Assembly: GCA_013200995.1 (NCBI GenBank)
Contig: CP053688.1
Coordinates: 2,108,001 to 2,172,000 of the forward strand
DNA: 64,000 bases
Reading direction: 5' to 3'
DNA from: Arthrobacter citreus
Lineage (GTDB): Bacteria > Bacillota > Bacilli > Bacillales > Bacillaceae_G
The notes under the pieces were generated by a model, which was not told where the DNA came from, did no database searches, and saw only the letters and a list, made by a program, of their open reading frames with translations. Shown in pieces: positions 55,392 to 64,000 of the stretch. Numbering within the stretch: the first letter of the stretch is position 1; each line of letters begins with the position of its first letter. The translations under genes and the position numbers were made by a program.

Positions 55392-57065
55392 CTAATAACG
55401 ATTTCTATTTCTATATACTTCAGTGATGCTAGTAATTCTCTTTAGTTTATATGGTTCGGAATTAACTTTATTAGATGAATTGTTAGATGAGTTATTAGAT
55501 AGATTATTAGATCTATTTTCTATTCTACTTCTATTTACATTATTTCCGACCGTATCAGTTACTTTTCTAATACGTCTCAGTACTCTTGGATTAGTATTAG
55601 CTATATACTCATCAGCTTTTACTATTCCTTTATCTCTAGGGATTGATTTTACCCGCTCGACTAAGGCTTCTTCCATTACTTTTGTTTCAGACTGAATTAG
55701 CGATTCTAATTCTTCTTCTTTCGTTTCAACAGTTGGTTCTTCAACTTCAATGATTTTTGGAGCCGGAAGTGCTGTTACTCCACTGATTTCTGCAGCTGGT
55801 TCTGCTACTTCTTCAGTAACAATGTCATTAGGCACAATAAACTGTTTATTTTGTACTGCAGATTTAAATAATGTTTGAGGTTCATATTGTAATAATTGTT
55901 CCGGCGAAATTGATGAAGCGTATTCTGTTCGGCCCCATACAGATAGAATTTCATCCGCTACACGACTCCATACATATTTAGAAACTGCAAGCTCTCTACC
56001 TTTAATTCCCATATTCTTCATTAACGATTTATTTGATAATATTTCTGTTATTTTGGTAGCGAATTCATTTGGATCTACTGGGTTTTCAACGATTAAACCA
56101 TTCTCTCCTGGAATAATTACTTCAGGGTTTCCTCCTCTTGCAGTTGTTACAATAGGAAGACCTGCTGCCATCGCTTCATAGTGTACCCTTGCAAGTGGCT
56201 CTTGCCATAAAGAAGTACATACAAATAAATCAGCTACTGCAAACCAGTTTTGTATTTCAAAAGGCGATACAAATCCTGTTGTAATAATCGGTACATCTTG
56301 TTTTTTTGATATCGCACGAATATAGGCAACATAGTCCGTTACATTGTTTTGACTAAACCAATTGCTTCCTACGATGACTAAAGCTAAGTCTTTGAAGGTT
56401 TTTGAAAGTGTTGGTAATGCTCTAATTAAACGGTCTACACCTTTGTTTTCTGAAAGTCTACCCGCAAATAAAATAACCGTTTTATTTTCTAAACCAAACT
56501 CTTTTCTAAGCGTATTTCTCGTACTTACTATTCTTGAATCATTTCCAGGTAAGAAACGATCAGAATCAACACCTGAGTATATTGTTCTAATTTTATTTGA
56601 ACTTTGAGGATATAGTTCACGAATTACATTTCCAACATAATCACTTACAGTAACAATACTAGAAACTTCTTCTAAAACTAAATTCGCTTCATCAACAGCA
56701 ATTTTACCTATATTAAACATATCGTTGTGCATACTTAAAGTGATTTTTGCCTTTGGAGCTACTTTTCTAATAGGCAGGACAAGACGTGGTCTGTTAAAAA
56801 TGTGGATTAAATCAAATTGCTTCCCTTCGATATATTGAACTACACCTTCACGATATAGCTCTAATACTTTCCCGGGGACACGTACATAATCCACACCATC
56901 AATCGTTTCCTCATCTGGTAATGACGGATCGTTTACTCCTAATATTGTTATATCATGAACTTTACTTAAATAAGGTAAACTACCTGCTATATAAGTCTGA
57001 ATCGCACCACCTAATACTGGAGGTACTGGTAGGTTTTCTGTACAAACCATCAATATTCTCATCAT
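55392..57065 (-). CDS. cotSA: CotSA-like glycosyltransferase with long C-terminal extension
   Basis: A 557-residue protein. Residues 1-380 are a GT4 glycosyltransferase like CotSA of Bacillus subtilis (377 residues): VCTENLPVPPVLGGAIQTYI, FAGRLSENKGVDRLI and GLPIVTTARGGNPEVIIPGE. The remaining 175 residues are an extension absent from CotSA: an acidic, Pro/Glu/Val-rich part (EVAEPAAEISGV), then an Arg/Asn/Ser-rich low-complexity tail with NNLSNNSSNNSSNK and many RNR motifs. The tail may anchor the protein in the coat. It overlaps the CotS gene by 4 bp. Confidence 0.82.
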   Translation of the reverse strand: MMRILMVCTENLPVPPVLGGAIQTYIAGSLPYLSKVHDITILGVNDPSLPDEETIDGVDYVRVPGKVLELYREGVVQYIEGKQFDLIHIFNRPRLVLPIRKVAPKAKITLSMHNDMFNIGKIAVDEANLVLEEVSSIVTVSDYVGNVIRELYPQSSNKIRTIYSGVDSDRFLPGNDSRIVSTRNTLRKEFGLENKTVILFAGRLSENKGVDRLIRALPTLSKTFKDLALVIVGSNWFSQNNVTDYVAYIRAISKKQDVPIITTGFVSPFEIQNWFAVADLFVCTSLWQEPLARVHYEAMAAGLPIVTTARGGNPEVIIPGENGLIVENPVDPNEFATKITEILSNKSLMKNMGIKGRELAVSKYVWSRVADEILSVWGRTEYASSISPEQLLQYEPQTLFKSAVQNKQFIVPNDIVTEEVAEPAAEISGVTALPAPKIIEVEEPTVETKEEELESLIQSETKVMEEALVERVKSIPRDKGIVKADEYIANTNPRVLRRIRKVTDTVGNNVNRSRIENRSNNLSNNSSNNSSNKVNSEPYKLKRITSITEVYRNRNRY

Positions 57066-58156
57066 TTTCCACTCCAGTCGTTGCGAATCTCATTTAATGT
57101 TGCCCATTTTGACTGTTCTAGGTCAACGATTGATTGAATTAATTGTTTAGTAGATTCACCTAAAAATAATTCTGGTTCATAAAGTACTTCTTTAATGTTT
57201 TTATAAAATTCATTTGGCATTGAAAAATCGATCATTAATACGTCATATAATTCTGGAGAGATTGGATTTGCTTCGTGATACGCGTTTATCATTTCTCTTA
57301 CCCATGTAGCATCCCATCCAAATAAGTCAGACATAGTACCAGATATAAGTTTCCTTAAATCTCGAATTGGCAAATCATACGCAACGCCATCTAAATCAAT
57401 AACCCACATTCCATTTGGTCCCATTTGGCCATTTGACCAACCGTAATCCTGGTGAACTAATCCCCAGCTAGCGTTTCCTTCATTTACCATATTAAAATAA
57501 TTAGAAGCATTTAAGTCTTCCATGCTTTTTCTTGCTTGCTCTTGAAATATATCAACTACATTTAATAAATCTTGACTAGCAGGCATTTCTTCATAAGCTA
57601 AGGCAATTGTTCTGAACCAATTCATTTTGTTATATATTTTTTCATAACTTTTTGGCCATTTGTGTAGTCTTGATGCGACCTCTGCTTGAATCGGTGGTAC
57701 ATACCCTTTACTTAAACGATGAAACTCTCCAAGTGCGTGACAGAGTAGCTTAGCACCTTCTAAATCTTTAGAAACTGGCGCCAATTGTTCAATCCATTCT
57801 GCAACGAACCATAGCTTTCCACCTGCTTCTACAAATTCCTCGCCGTCTCTAGTTCGAACAATCCCTGGAACTCTAGCCTGTTGAACTTCAACCAGATACT
57901 TCTGAGCTCCTAAACTAAACATACTTCTAGTAGGTCTTCTGTGTAAAAGTTTAAAGCTTTTTGGTCCTTCGTTCGTTTCAATTTTCCAAATTGCTCCACC
58001 TTTGTCGGCTTTCGTAGTAATGACTTGCATGCTATTTACTTGAAGATCATAAAATTTAAGTACTTCAAGCCCAATTTTTTCAATATATTCAGGCACATAG
58101 AACTCATCGTGAATAAGCTCATCGACGATCCATGGCTCAATTATTATATTATTCAA
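57062..58156 (-). CDS. cotS: CotS family spore coat protein (kinase fold)
   Basis: A 364-residue protein of the CotS/CotI family, which has an aminoglycoside phosphotransferase-like kinase fold. Visible: GGAIWKIETNEGPKSFKLLHR (ATP-binding Lys region, in part), the catalytic loop LVHQDYGWSNGQM (Asp in HQDY, Asn in WSNGQ) and WVIDLDGVAYDLP (metal Asp). CotS is a coat protein of the Bacillus subtilis spore and pairs with CotSA. It starts at a TTG behind AGGAGGGAG and overlaps the downstream glycosyltransferase by 4 bp. A kinase role is suggested by the kept residues but is not proved. Confidence 0.88.
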   Translation of the reverse strand: MNNIIIEPWIVDELIHDEFYVPEYIEKIGLEVLKFYDLQVNSMQVITTKADKGGAIWKIETNEGPKSFKLLHRRPTRSMFSLGAQKYLVEVQQARVPGIVRTRDGEEFVEAGGKLWFVAEWIEQLAPVSKDLEGAKLLCHALGEFHRLSKGYVPPIQAEVASRLHKWPKSYEKIYNKMNWFRTIALAYEEMPASQDLLNVVDIFQEQARKSMEDLNASNYFNMVNEGNASWGLVHQDYGWSNGQMGPNGMWVIDLDGVAYDLPIRDLRKLISGTMSDLFGWDATWVREMINAYHEANPISPELYDVLMIDFSMPNEFYKNIKEVLYEPELFLGESTKQLIQSIVDLEQSKWATLNEIRNDWSGK

Positions 58157-58304
58157 TTTCTCCCTCCTACTTTATAGAACCCATAAAAAAATTCACATTT
58201 CTATTTGAAGGAAATGTAATTACGAATTGCTTATATTTTTTATGCTCTAACTGAGTTAAGACCTATTGTAATAATATGATTTAGTACAAGTATTGTGAGG
58301 GTAT

Positions 58305-59423
58305 ATGTGTAGTCTATTTAAAAGATTTTCTCTCAAACTAGTTATATACATATTTCTCAATGCATTCGAACTTTGTCGTTTCTACCTACATATGATATTT
58401 CAACTATTGTTAGGTAAGGAGGTTTTTATCATTAATAAAGCTAACAAAAAACACATCCTGATTACTGGATGTGCTGGATTCATCGGATTCCATTTAAGTA
58501 AACGCCTATTAGAAGAAGGTTCACAAATCGTAGGCATTGATAATATAAATGATTACTATGACACACGTCTAAAATTTGATAGATTAGATCTTTTAAAACA
58601 ATATGAAAACTTTCATTTTGTAAACGGCTCAATCGATAAAATGGATTTGTTAATGGAGCTCTTTGAACAAAATGATTTCGATCTAGTTATTAATCTAGCA
58701 GCACAAGCTGGCGTAAGATACAGCTTAGAAAATCCTGGGTCATATATCCAATCAAACCTCGTAGGTTTCGCCAATATATTAGAGTGCTGTAAGAACCATC
58801 AAATTAAACACCTCTTATATGCCTCTTCAAGCTCTGTATATGGCAATAATAAAAAAACTCCCTCTTCAATTAATGATCGAGTTGACCAGCCAATTAGCTT
58901 ATATGCAGCTACTAAAAAATCGAATGAATTAATGGCACATTCTTATAGTCATACATTTAATCTACCTACAACAGGATTACGATTTTTTACTGTTTACGGC
59001 CCATGGGGTAGACCGGATATGGCTCTATTTAAATTTGCCAATTCAATCATTAGCGGACATCCAATAGCAGTATATAATTATGGAAATATGAAACGAGATT
59101 TTACTTATATCGATGATGTAATTGAATCGATCGTAAGAATCATTAAAAATGGACCGCCTACTGAATCTTTTTCTTACTACAAGCTTTACAATATTGGAAA
59201 TCATAGCCCAGTAAACTTAAACTATTTTATTGAAACATTAGAAAAGCAACTTGGCACAAAAGCAAATATTCAATTAATGCCGATGGTACCAGGAGAAGTC
59301 CTTGAAACATATGCAGATATTGACCAGCTAGTTCATGATATTCAATATAGTCCATCTACTTCAATCGAAGAAGGCATCGCCAAATTCGTAGAATGGTTTA
59401 AAGTATATAAAAAGATAAACTAA
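58305..59423 (+). CDS. ytcB: NAD-dependent epimerase, UDP-glucuronate epimerase type
   Basis: An extended short-chain dehydrogenase: the NAD motif ITGCAGFIGFHLSK, the catalytic YAATK (Tyr-x3-Lys), and the substrate loop LRFFTVYGPWGRPDMALFKFA in part. The pattern with GPWGRPDMA is that of UDP-glucuronate 4-epimerases, and with ytdA and ytcA next door it corresponds to YtcB. The start is unsettled. The ATG at 58305 (GAGGG nearby) gives 372 residues with a hydrophobic 42-residue extension that the family lacks. A perfect AAGGAGG (58416-58422) lies before ATC-ATT (58428-58433), where the family start is expected, but no ATG, GTG or TTG is there. Confidence 0.85.
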   Translation: MCSLFKRFSLKLVIYIFLNAFELCRFYLHMIFQLLLGKEVFIINKANKKHILITGCAGFIGFHLSKRLLEEGSQIVGIDNINDYYDTRLKFDRLDLLKQYENFHFVNGSIDKMDLLMELFEQNDFDLVINLAAQAGVRYSLENPGSYIQSNLVGFANILECCKNHQIKHLLYASSSSVYGNNKKTPSSINDRVDQPISLYAATKKSNELMAHSYSHTFNLPTTGLRFFTVYGPWGRPDMALFKFANSIISGHPIAVYNYGNMKRDFTYIDDVIESIVRIIKNGPPTESFSYYKLYNIGNHSPVNLNYFIETLEKQLGTKANIQLMPMVPGEVLETYADIDQLVHDIQYSPSTSIEEGIAKFVEWFKVYKKIN

Positions 59424-59440
59424 TAGGGTATATAATAAAA

Positions 59441-59475
59441 ATAACCACAAGGATCGCAATTTCCTTGTGGTTTAT
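59441..59475 (+). terminator. Terminator of the epimerase gene
   Basis: AACCACAAGGA / TCCTTGTGGTT stem with an 8-nt loop and a T-rich tail. Confidence 0.85.
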
Positions 59476-59595
59476 TCGTATTTTTCATAGGAAAATCCAC
59501 CCGTTAGAGGTAATCTTTGGTTATGTCTAAGATTCTAGATACGATTTTAAATCGAGTTTAGTTAGATTCGAGCTTAAAGATAAAGCCACCAATGA

Positions 59596-59673
59596 TTTAT
59601 GAACTAAACTACTGTTTTATGCACGAAAATCAAACGTTTATGAAACAAAACTCAAGTTTTTATACACAAATGA
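59596..59673. repeat. Degenerate tandem repeat, four units of 20-22 bp
   Basis: TTTATG(A/C)AC(A)AAA-like units start at 59596, 59616, 59637 and 59659. The units share TTTAT followed by an AAAC-rich half and have diverged. The whole gene-free stretch 59424-59773 holds only this repeat and the two terminators. Confidence 0.5.
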
Positions 59674-59723
59674 CTTTTCCAGCGTAAATATTGTATTAGT
59701 GCTCATCGCCTCCAATTCAATCA

Positions 59724-59763
59724 AAAAAAGAAATCTCAAAAGTACTAGTACTTTGAGATTTCC
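59724..59763 (-). terminator. Terminator of the subtilase gene
   Basis: GAAATCTCAAA / TTTGAGATTTC long stem around AGTACTAGTAC, followed on the minus strand by TTTTTTT. Confidence 0.88.
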
Positions 59764-59773
59764 AAATAATAAA

Positions 59774-62700
59774 TTATTGAATGCCTAATACATTCTTAAC
59801 TGTTTCTAAAGTTTGAGATTTGTATTTCTTCTTTGGTGTTGGTGCAAATTTAATTGTTGGATTTTGCATTAAGTAATTCTTTTCTACATAAGCCATATCC
59901 TTTGCATCAACAACACCATCAAAGTTAATATCCGCTGCACGTTTATTTGTTCCCCAATAAGTTTGGATATAAATTGCATCCATTACATCGATAACATCAT
60001 CTTTATTTACATCCCCTGCAATAGCTGGATTTAATTTATAGTATAGATTTTGATTAACAACTTTTCCATCTTCAAGGAAACCAATTGTAAAGTCTTTGTG
60101 TACTGTAAAGTGACCTGGGAAATCTAATTCTAACTCATATTGGTCATCTGTTAATGGTAAATTTTGAATTTGGAAAACAGATGATGATTCGATTTTCCCA
60201 TTGTAAACTGTTCCATTAGAATTTGTTGCTCTTACTTTAACACCCAATTTTGAATAATCAATTCCTTGAGTTGCTGCTCCATTTGGATCTAAGAAAGCTT
60301 CGGCTCTTTTACTACCTCGGAAGATAGAAAAAGTTGGTTCTGTAAAGAAGATTCCAGGATTACCACTTGAAACTGCTTTTGTCGTATTATTCGTATCTGT
60401 GACATTAACACTTGTCATATAAGCTGGCCATATATCAGGTTGTGGTGAATATTCAGTACCCATTTTGAAAGCGATATCTGCTAGTTTTAAGTCACCATTT
60501 AAAGGAGCCACACCATCTTTTGTCGTAATGGTTACAGTTGCTTCATTTAAATTACCACTCCAAACTTTATCTTCGACCTTAACATTAACTTTATCTGATA
60601 AATTTGGAGTTGGAGTAATATTCATAGTTGCAATATCCGAGTAATGATAAAACTTATAAACAGCTTGTTTTACATCATTTGCTTTATTTAAATTCAATGT
60701 CGCATGAACGGTTTCACCCGTTTTCGCAATACGTTTTTCCGGTTGCATATAGCCGTATGTTACATCATCACGTACAACGAAAATATCTCTACCTTCTTTA
60801 AATGTCTTATTTGATGCTGCATCTAATGCGTAGAAACTAAGTAACATAGCTCTAGTTGCATTGGTAGGAACAGTAACAGAGAACGTGCCATCTGAATTTA
60901 AAGGTACATTTATTGCTCTTCCACCTAATTGATCTTGGTAATATAAAGTTGTACTTCCTTGATTAAAGTTCATGCCAAGTTTTTGCATTTCTTCGGTTTC
61001 TTTATCGTAAACAGAACCAGTAATCGTTACGCCAGCTTGTCCGTTTTTATATTCAAGTACATCAGGAGCATTAACTGTTATTTTAGGTGCTGTGTTATCA
61101 AAATAGAAATCTCCTTCTGATGTGAACTGTTTTCCAGCATCATTTGTACCAATAATTTTCAGCTTATAATACCCTGGTTTTGCTAAGTCTGTATCATAAG
61201 CGATTGGTTGATCTTCATCACCAGTGAACTTGTAGTAATATCCATTAAAGATTTTGGAAACGCCGTAAGTAATATTTTCGTCCATTCCTAATCCGTCCAT
61301 TGTACCAATGAAACCAATATCTTTTCCTGTTTTTCCATCTTCTAGAACAACATCAAGAGTACGCATGTGTGATTTAATACTCATATATGCATTTGTATAA
61401 ATCAACTGACCAGCATATGCTGAATCAAACACTTGAGTAAATGCTTGAGGACTCATCGCTACTGAACCCATTCCTTCTTCCACTGTTTTAATACCAAATG
61501 GTACTTGGAATGTCTCCTCAGGATTATTATGATTTGTATAAGTCACAAATCCTTCGTAAATTCCTAATTTCGCTGATTTCGGAACTGAGATTGCTACAGT
61601 TGATTTCTTTTTCGAGTTAGCTCCAACTTTAATTGACTTATCAGTAACAATCATTACCCCATTATCGTCAGCATCTAATGAACCACGACGATTTGCTTGG
61701 AAAGTTACTTTTACGTCATATGTTTTTGCTTGATTACTATTGTTATAGATGTTGAGCGAGCGTTGAGCACCTATATTTTGACCAGCAGGAGCAAATACGC
61801 CAAATGCAAGTGCACCTGTTAGATCTTTAACTGTTTTTAAATTACCTTTTTTATCAGTGATGCCATTTGTTTCATCTAATACTTCAATTCTAGTTTTTGA
61901 ATGAATTGCTTCATATGGATCAACTTGTCCAGCACCAGTTTCAAACACGCTATAGTCTCCGTTTAAAGGATCAGCTGTGTTCATTAAAGTTTCTTTAATT
62001 TCAGCTGGTGATAAATTTGGATTCGCTTGTAGCATTAATGCTGCAACCCCAGCTACGTTAGGTGTTGCCATAGACGTACCTGATAAATTGTCATATGCAT
62101 ATTGATATTTTCCAATTTGATCTGCTCCGTGCATATAAGATGGTACTGTAGAGAAAACTGATACACCTGGAGCCGTTACTTCAGGCTTAATATCATAAGT
62201 GATTCGAGCGGGTCCACGAGAACTGAATGAAGCTAATTTACTTCCTTCATCTGCTATTTTTCCCATTTCGTCAAAAGAGAACGTTGAAGTAGTACCAAGT
62301 TTTGAAGTCATAGAAGTTGCTTGTTCATATGACATTGAAAACGTCGGAACTAAACCATAGCTTGCACCTAAGTATGCTGGAATAAATCCTTCTCCAGCAA
62401 CATTGTTCATAATAATTACCGCTACAGCACCATGATTTTTAGCAAATTTAATTTTATCAACAAGTGCAACTGTTCCGCGGTTTACTAATGCAATTTTCCC
62501 ATTTACATCAATTGATTTATAGTCAGCATCTGATCCAGTATTTGGTACTTTAACAATTTGTAAAGTTTTACCTTTTAAGCTGTCTACATTGTCTCCAAAG
62601 CCTTTACCTAATAATTTTAAATCTGTAGATACATCAGCTGTGCCGTGTAATGTTCCTTTAGACGTAGCAATTTCAGTCTTCGTGTCGTTTGCACCTACAG

Positions 62701-63928
62701 TAATTGCTAAAGCAGATGCTCCAGGTGCACCTAAAGTATACATTTGATCTCCAGAATTCCCCGCTGCTACAACTGCTGTGACCCCTGAAAGTACGGCATT
62801 ATTTAATGCAAGACTTTCAATATTTAATGGGTCATTTGAATTACTACCTAACGATAAGTTGATAACATCCATTCCGTCAGATACAGACTTATCAATACCT
62901 GCTAAAACATTTGCAGTAGTACCAGAGCCATATTGTCCTAGCACACGATAAACATATAAATCAGCATCAGGTGCTACACCAGTTACAGCATAATCTGTAT
63001 TATTTTTTCCACGTCCAGCGATAATCCCAGATACATGTGTACCGTGTTCTGTGTAATAAGTCGATCCACTAGTATTTGTTTCAGCAAGACCAGATTTTTT
63101 CCAATCGTCGTATGTTGTTTCCATTGGATCTGCATCATTATCTACAAAGTCCCAACCTTTTACAGAGCTTGGATTAATCGATTTTGGATTTACTCCAGAT
63201 TGTGCACGGTAACCTTTATAAGCATCTGTTAGATCAGGATGGTTATAGTCAATTCCCGTATCAATTACCCCTACTTTGATTCCCTTTCCAGTTATACCTT
63301 CATCATGTAGTTTATTAACTCCTGGAAACACTTCAGTTGCTACTTTCTTTGTATCCCCGGCACCTTCTGTAACTTTTGGTGGCTCTACTTGAATCGTATT
63401 GTTTGGCCAAACAGCTTTAACAGCTTTCGATTTTAATAATGACTTTACTTTATTTGCAGGCAGTTCCATTGAAACTCCATTTAAAGTGCTTGTATATGTG
63501 CGTTTAATTTTATAAACGTTTTTATTCTCTTTTAAGTCATCTTTATAGATTGTTTGTAAATCATTTTTAAATGTTTCTTGAGCTTCTACTGCATTTTGCT
63601 CCGCATCGGATAGTGATAAGCTATTACCATTTGCAGCTTCTTCAATTACTGCAACTTTAGCGGGCTTGTCTTTTAATTCAACGATTACTGATAGATCTTT
63701 AGAACTTTCTAAATCTACTGAAGACGGTAATTGTAATCCATCTTTGCTAGTAACCTCTAATTTTTTTAAGGCTTGGCGCTGCTCTGGTGTAAGTTTAGAC
63801 AGTACTTCTTCAATAGACGATTGTGCTGCAGCCTTTACTAAATTCGTATGATGTTTAACTGGAAATGAACTTAAAATAACACCAGTACTTAAAGTTAATA
63901 TTGCTGTACTTTTAATCAAACGATTCAT
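59774..63928 (-). CDS. Secreted S8 subtilase, Vpr-like, with C-terminal dockerin-like repeats
   Basis: A 1384-residue secreted serine protease. A signal peptide (cleavage near residue 34) is followed by an I9-type propeptide (about 75-190) and the peptidase S8 domain with Asp223 (VIDTGIDYNHPDL), His295 (EHGTHVSG), Asn391 (AAGNSGD) and Ser619 (LSGTSMATPNVAG). A PA domain is inserted at about 430-555. Then come beta-sandwich modules (Fn3-like and Big-like, about 700-1290), and at 1305-1350 two dockerin-type calcium loops, DVNKDDVIDVMD and DINFDGVVDAKD. The layout is like Vpr, but much longer. GGGGGAGAG lies 9-11 nt before the ATG. Confidence 0.9.
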   Translation of the reverse strand: MNRLIKSTAILTLSTGVILSSFPVKHHTNLVKAAAQSSIEEVLSKLTPEQRQALKKLEVTSKDGLQLPSSVDLESSKDLSVIVELKDKPAKVAVIEEAANGNSLSLSDAEQNAVEAQETFKNDLQTIYKDDLKENKNVYKIKRTYTSTLNGVSMELPANKVKSLLKSKAVKAVWPNNTIQVEPPKVTEGAGDTKKVATEVFPGVNKLHDEGITGKGIKVGVIDTGIDYNHPDLTDAYKGYRAQSGVNPKSINPSSVKGWDFVDNDADPMETTYDDWKKSGLAETNTSGSTYYTEHGTHVSGIIAGRGKNNTDYAVTGVAPDADLYVYRVLGQYGSGTTANVLAGIDKSVSDGMDVINLSLGSNSNDPLNIESLALNNAVLSGVTAVVAAGNSGDQMYTLGAPGASALAITVGANDTKTEIATSKGTLHGTADVSTDLKLLGKGFGDNVDSLKGKTLQIVKVPNTGSDADYKSIDVNGKIALVNRGTVALVDKIKFAKNHGAVAVIIMNNVAGEGFIPAYLGASYGLVPTFSMSYEQATSMTSKLGTTSTFSFDEMGKIADEGSKLASFSSRGPARITYDIKPEVTAPGVSVFSTVPSYMHGADQIGKYQYAYDNLSGTSMATPNVAGVAALMLQANPNLSPAEIKETLMNTADPLNGDYSVFETGAGQVDPYEAIHSKTRIEVLDETNGITDKKGNLKTVKDLTGALAFGVFAPAGQNIGAQRSLNIYNNSNQAKTYDVKVTFQANRRGSLDADDNGVMIVTDKSIKVGANSKKKSTVAISVPKSAKLGIYEGFVTYTNHNNPEETFQVPFGIKTVEEGMGSVAMSPQAFTQVFDSAYAGQLIYTNAYMSIKSHMRTLDVVLEDGKTGKDIGFIGTMDGLGMDENITYGVSKIFNGYYYKFTGDEDQPIAYDTDLAKPGYYKLKIIGTNDAGKQFTSEGDFYFDNTAPKITVNAPDVLEYKNGQAGVTITGSVYDKETEEMQKLGMNFNQGSTTLYYQDQLGGRAINVPLNSDGTFSVTVPTNATRAMLLSFYALDAASNKTFKEGRDIFVVRDDVTYGYMQPEKRIAKTGETVHATLNLNKANDVKQAVYKFYHYSDIATMNITPTPNLSDKVNVKVEDKVWSGNLNEATVTITTKDGVAPLNGDLKLADIAFKMGTEYSPQPDIWPAYMTSVNVTDTNNTTKAVSSGNPGIFFTEPTFSIFRGSKRAEAFLDPNGAATQGIDYSKLGVKVRATNSNGTVYNGKIESSSVFQIQNLPLTDDQYELELDFPGHFTVHKDFTIGFLEDGKVVNQNLYYKLNPAIAGDVNKDDVIDVMDAIYIQTYWGTNKRAADINFDGVVDAKDMAYVEKNYLMQNPTIKFAPTPKKKYKSQTLETVKNVLGIQ

Positions 63929-64000
63929 CTTTCTATTCTCTCCCCCAAATAAATTGTGTTCTCTTACTAATTCATTGTAAGGTGAGTTTATGGAATTTTA

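Noticed and set aside
59774..60010. Cellulosome component
   Set aside because: Only the dockerin-like repeats support it; there is no cohesin, scaffoldin or cellulase gene, and the host type does not form cellulosomes.

Overview
The window is chromosomal DNA of a low-GC, endospore-forming member of the Bacillaceae. The evidence is an alpha/beta-type small acid-soluble spore protein, CotS/CotSA-type spore coat genes with the ytdA/ytcA/ytcB sugar genes, a Bacillus-type pha locus with a PhaR-dependent PhaC, perfect Rex operators, cre and PhoP-like boxes, AGGAGG ribosome binding sites and frequent TTG starts. I see no rRNA, tRNA, CRISPR array, transposase or phage gene. The genus is an inference (Bacillus, Priestia or Gottfriedia-like).

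Layout. 0-2.3 kb: a DUF3189 fragment, a YetF-like membrane protein and an FAD oxidoreductase. 2.3-6.7 kb: a complete polyhydroxyalkanoate locus, with phaRBC on the minus strand divergent from phaQ-phaP-phaJ, followed by a SASP gene. 6.8-10.1 kb: the GlcNAc PTS permease nagP, a cREC protein and a secreted CAP protein. 10.1-16.8 kb: cutC, an RluA-type synthase, adhE behind two Rex operators, a YitT-type membrane protein behind a long structured leader RNA, an unknown protein and a MarR regulator. 16.8-24.1 kb: potABCD polyamine importer, an aldehyde dehydrogenase and a DUF47-Pit phosphate uptake pair with PhoP-like boxes. 24.1-31 kb: a D,D-carboxypeptidase, an AlkD-type DNA glycosylase, an Fsr-like MFS exporter and katG behind a PerR/Fur-like box. 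31-35.2 kb: the qoxABCD quinol oxidase operon, flanked on both sides by diverged copies of one structured intergenic element. 35.6-38.3 kb: DUF1904 and a ywrK-ywrJ pair. 38.4-41.2 kb: an ECF sigma / anti-sigma / membrane / DUF4097 operon. 41.5-46.4 kb: a CapA lipoprotein and a MoxR-DUF58-DUF4129 operon. 46.4-50.4 kb: a RpiR-regulated operon whose enzymes match the known D-to-L amino acid conversion pathway (N-succinyltransferase, N-succinylamino acid racemase, M20 desuccinylase). 50.8-59.4 kb: a spore-surface glycan cluster with two glycosyltransferase-kinase pairs, UDP-glucose dehydrogenase, UTP-glucose-1-phosphate uridylyltransferase and a nucleotide-sugar epimerase. 59.8-63.9 kb: a large Vpr-like secreted subtilase ending in a dockerin-like repeat pair.

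How the parts fit. Several loci concern carbon and redox overflow (PHA storage, AdhE under Rex, quinol oxidase, KatG); others concern envelope and spore surface (sigma/anti-sigma operon, glycan cluster, carboxypeptidase, CapA, subtilase) and nutrient uptake (GlcNAc, polyamine, phosphate). The least explained signals are non-coding: the leader RNA upstream of the YitT gene, with four alternating copies of one pairing sequence, and the repeated structured element that brackets qoxABCD.
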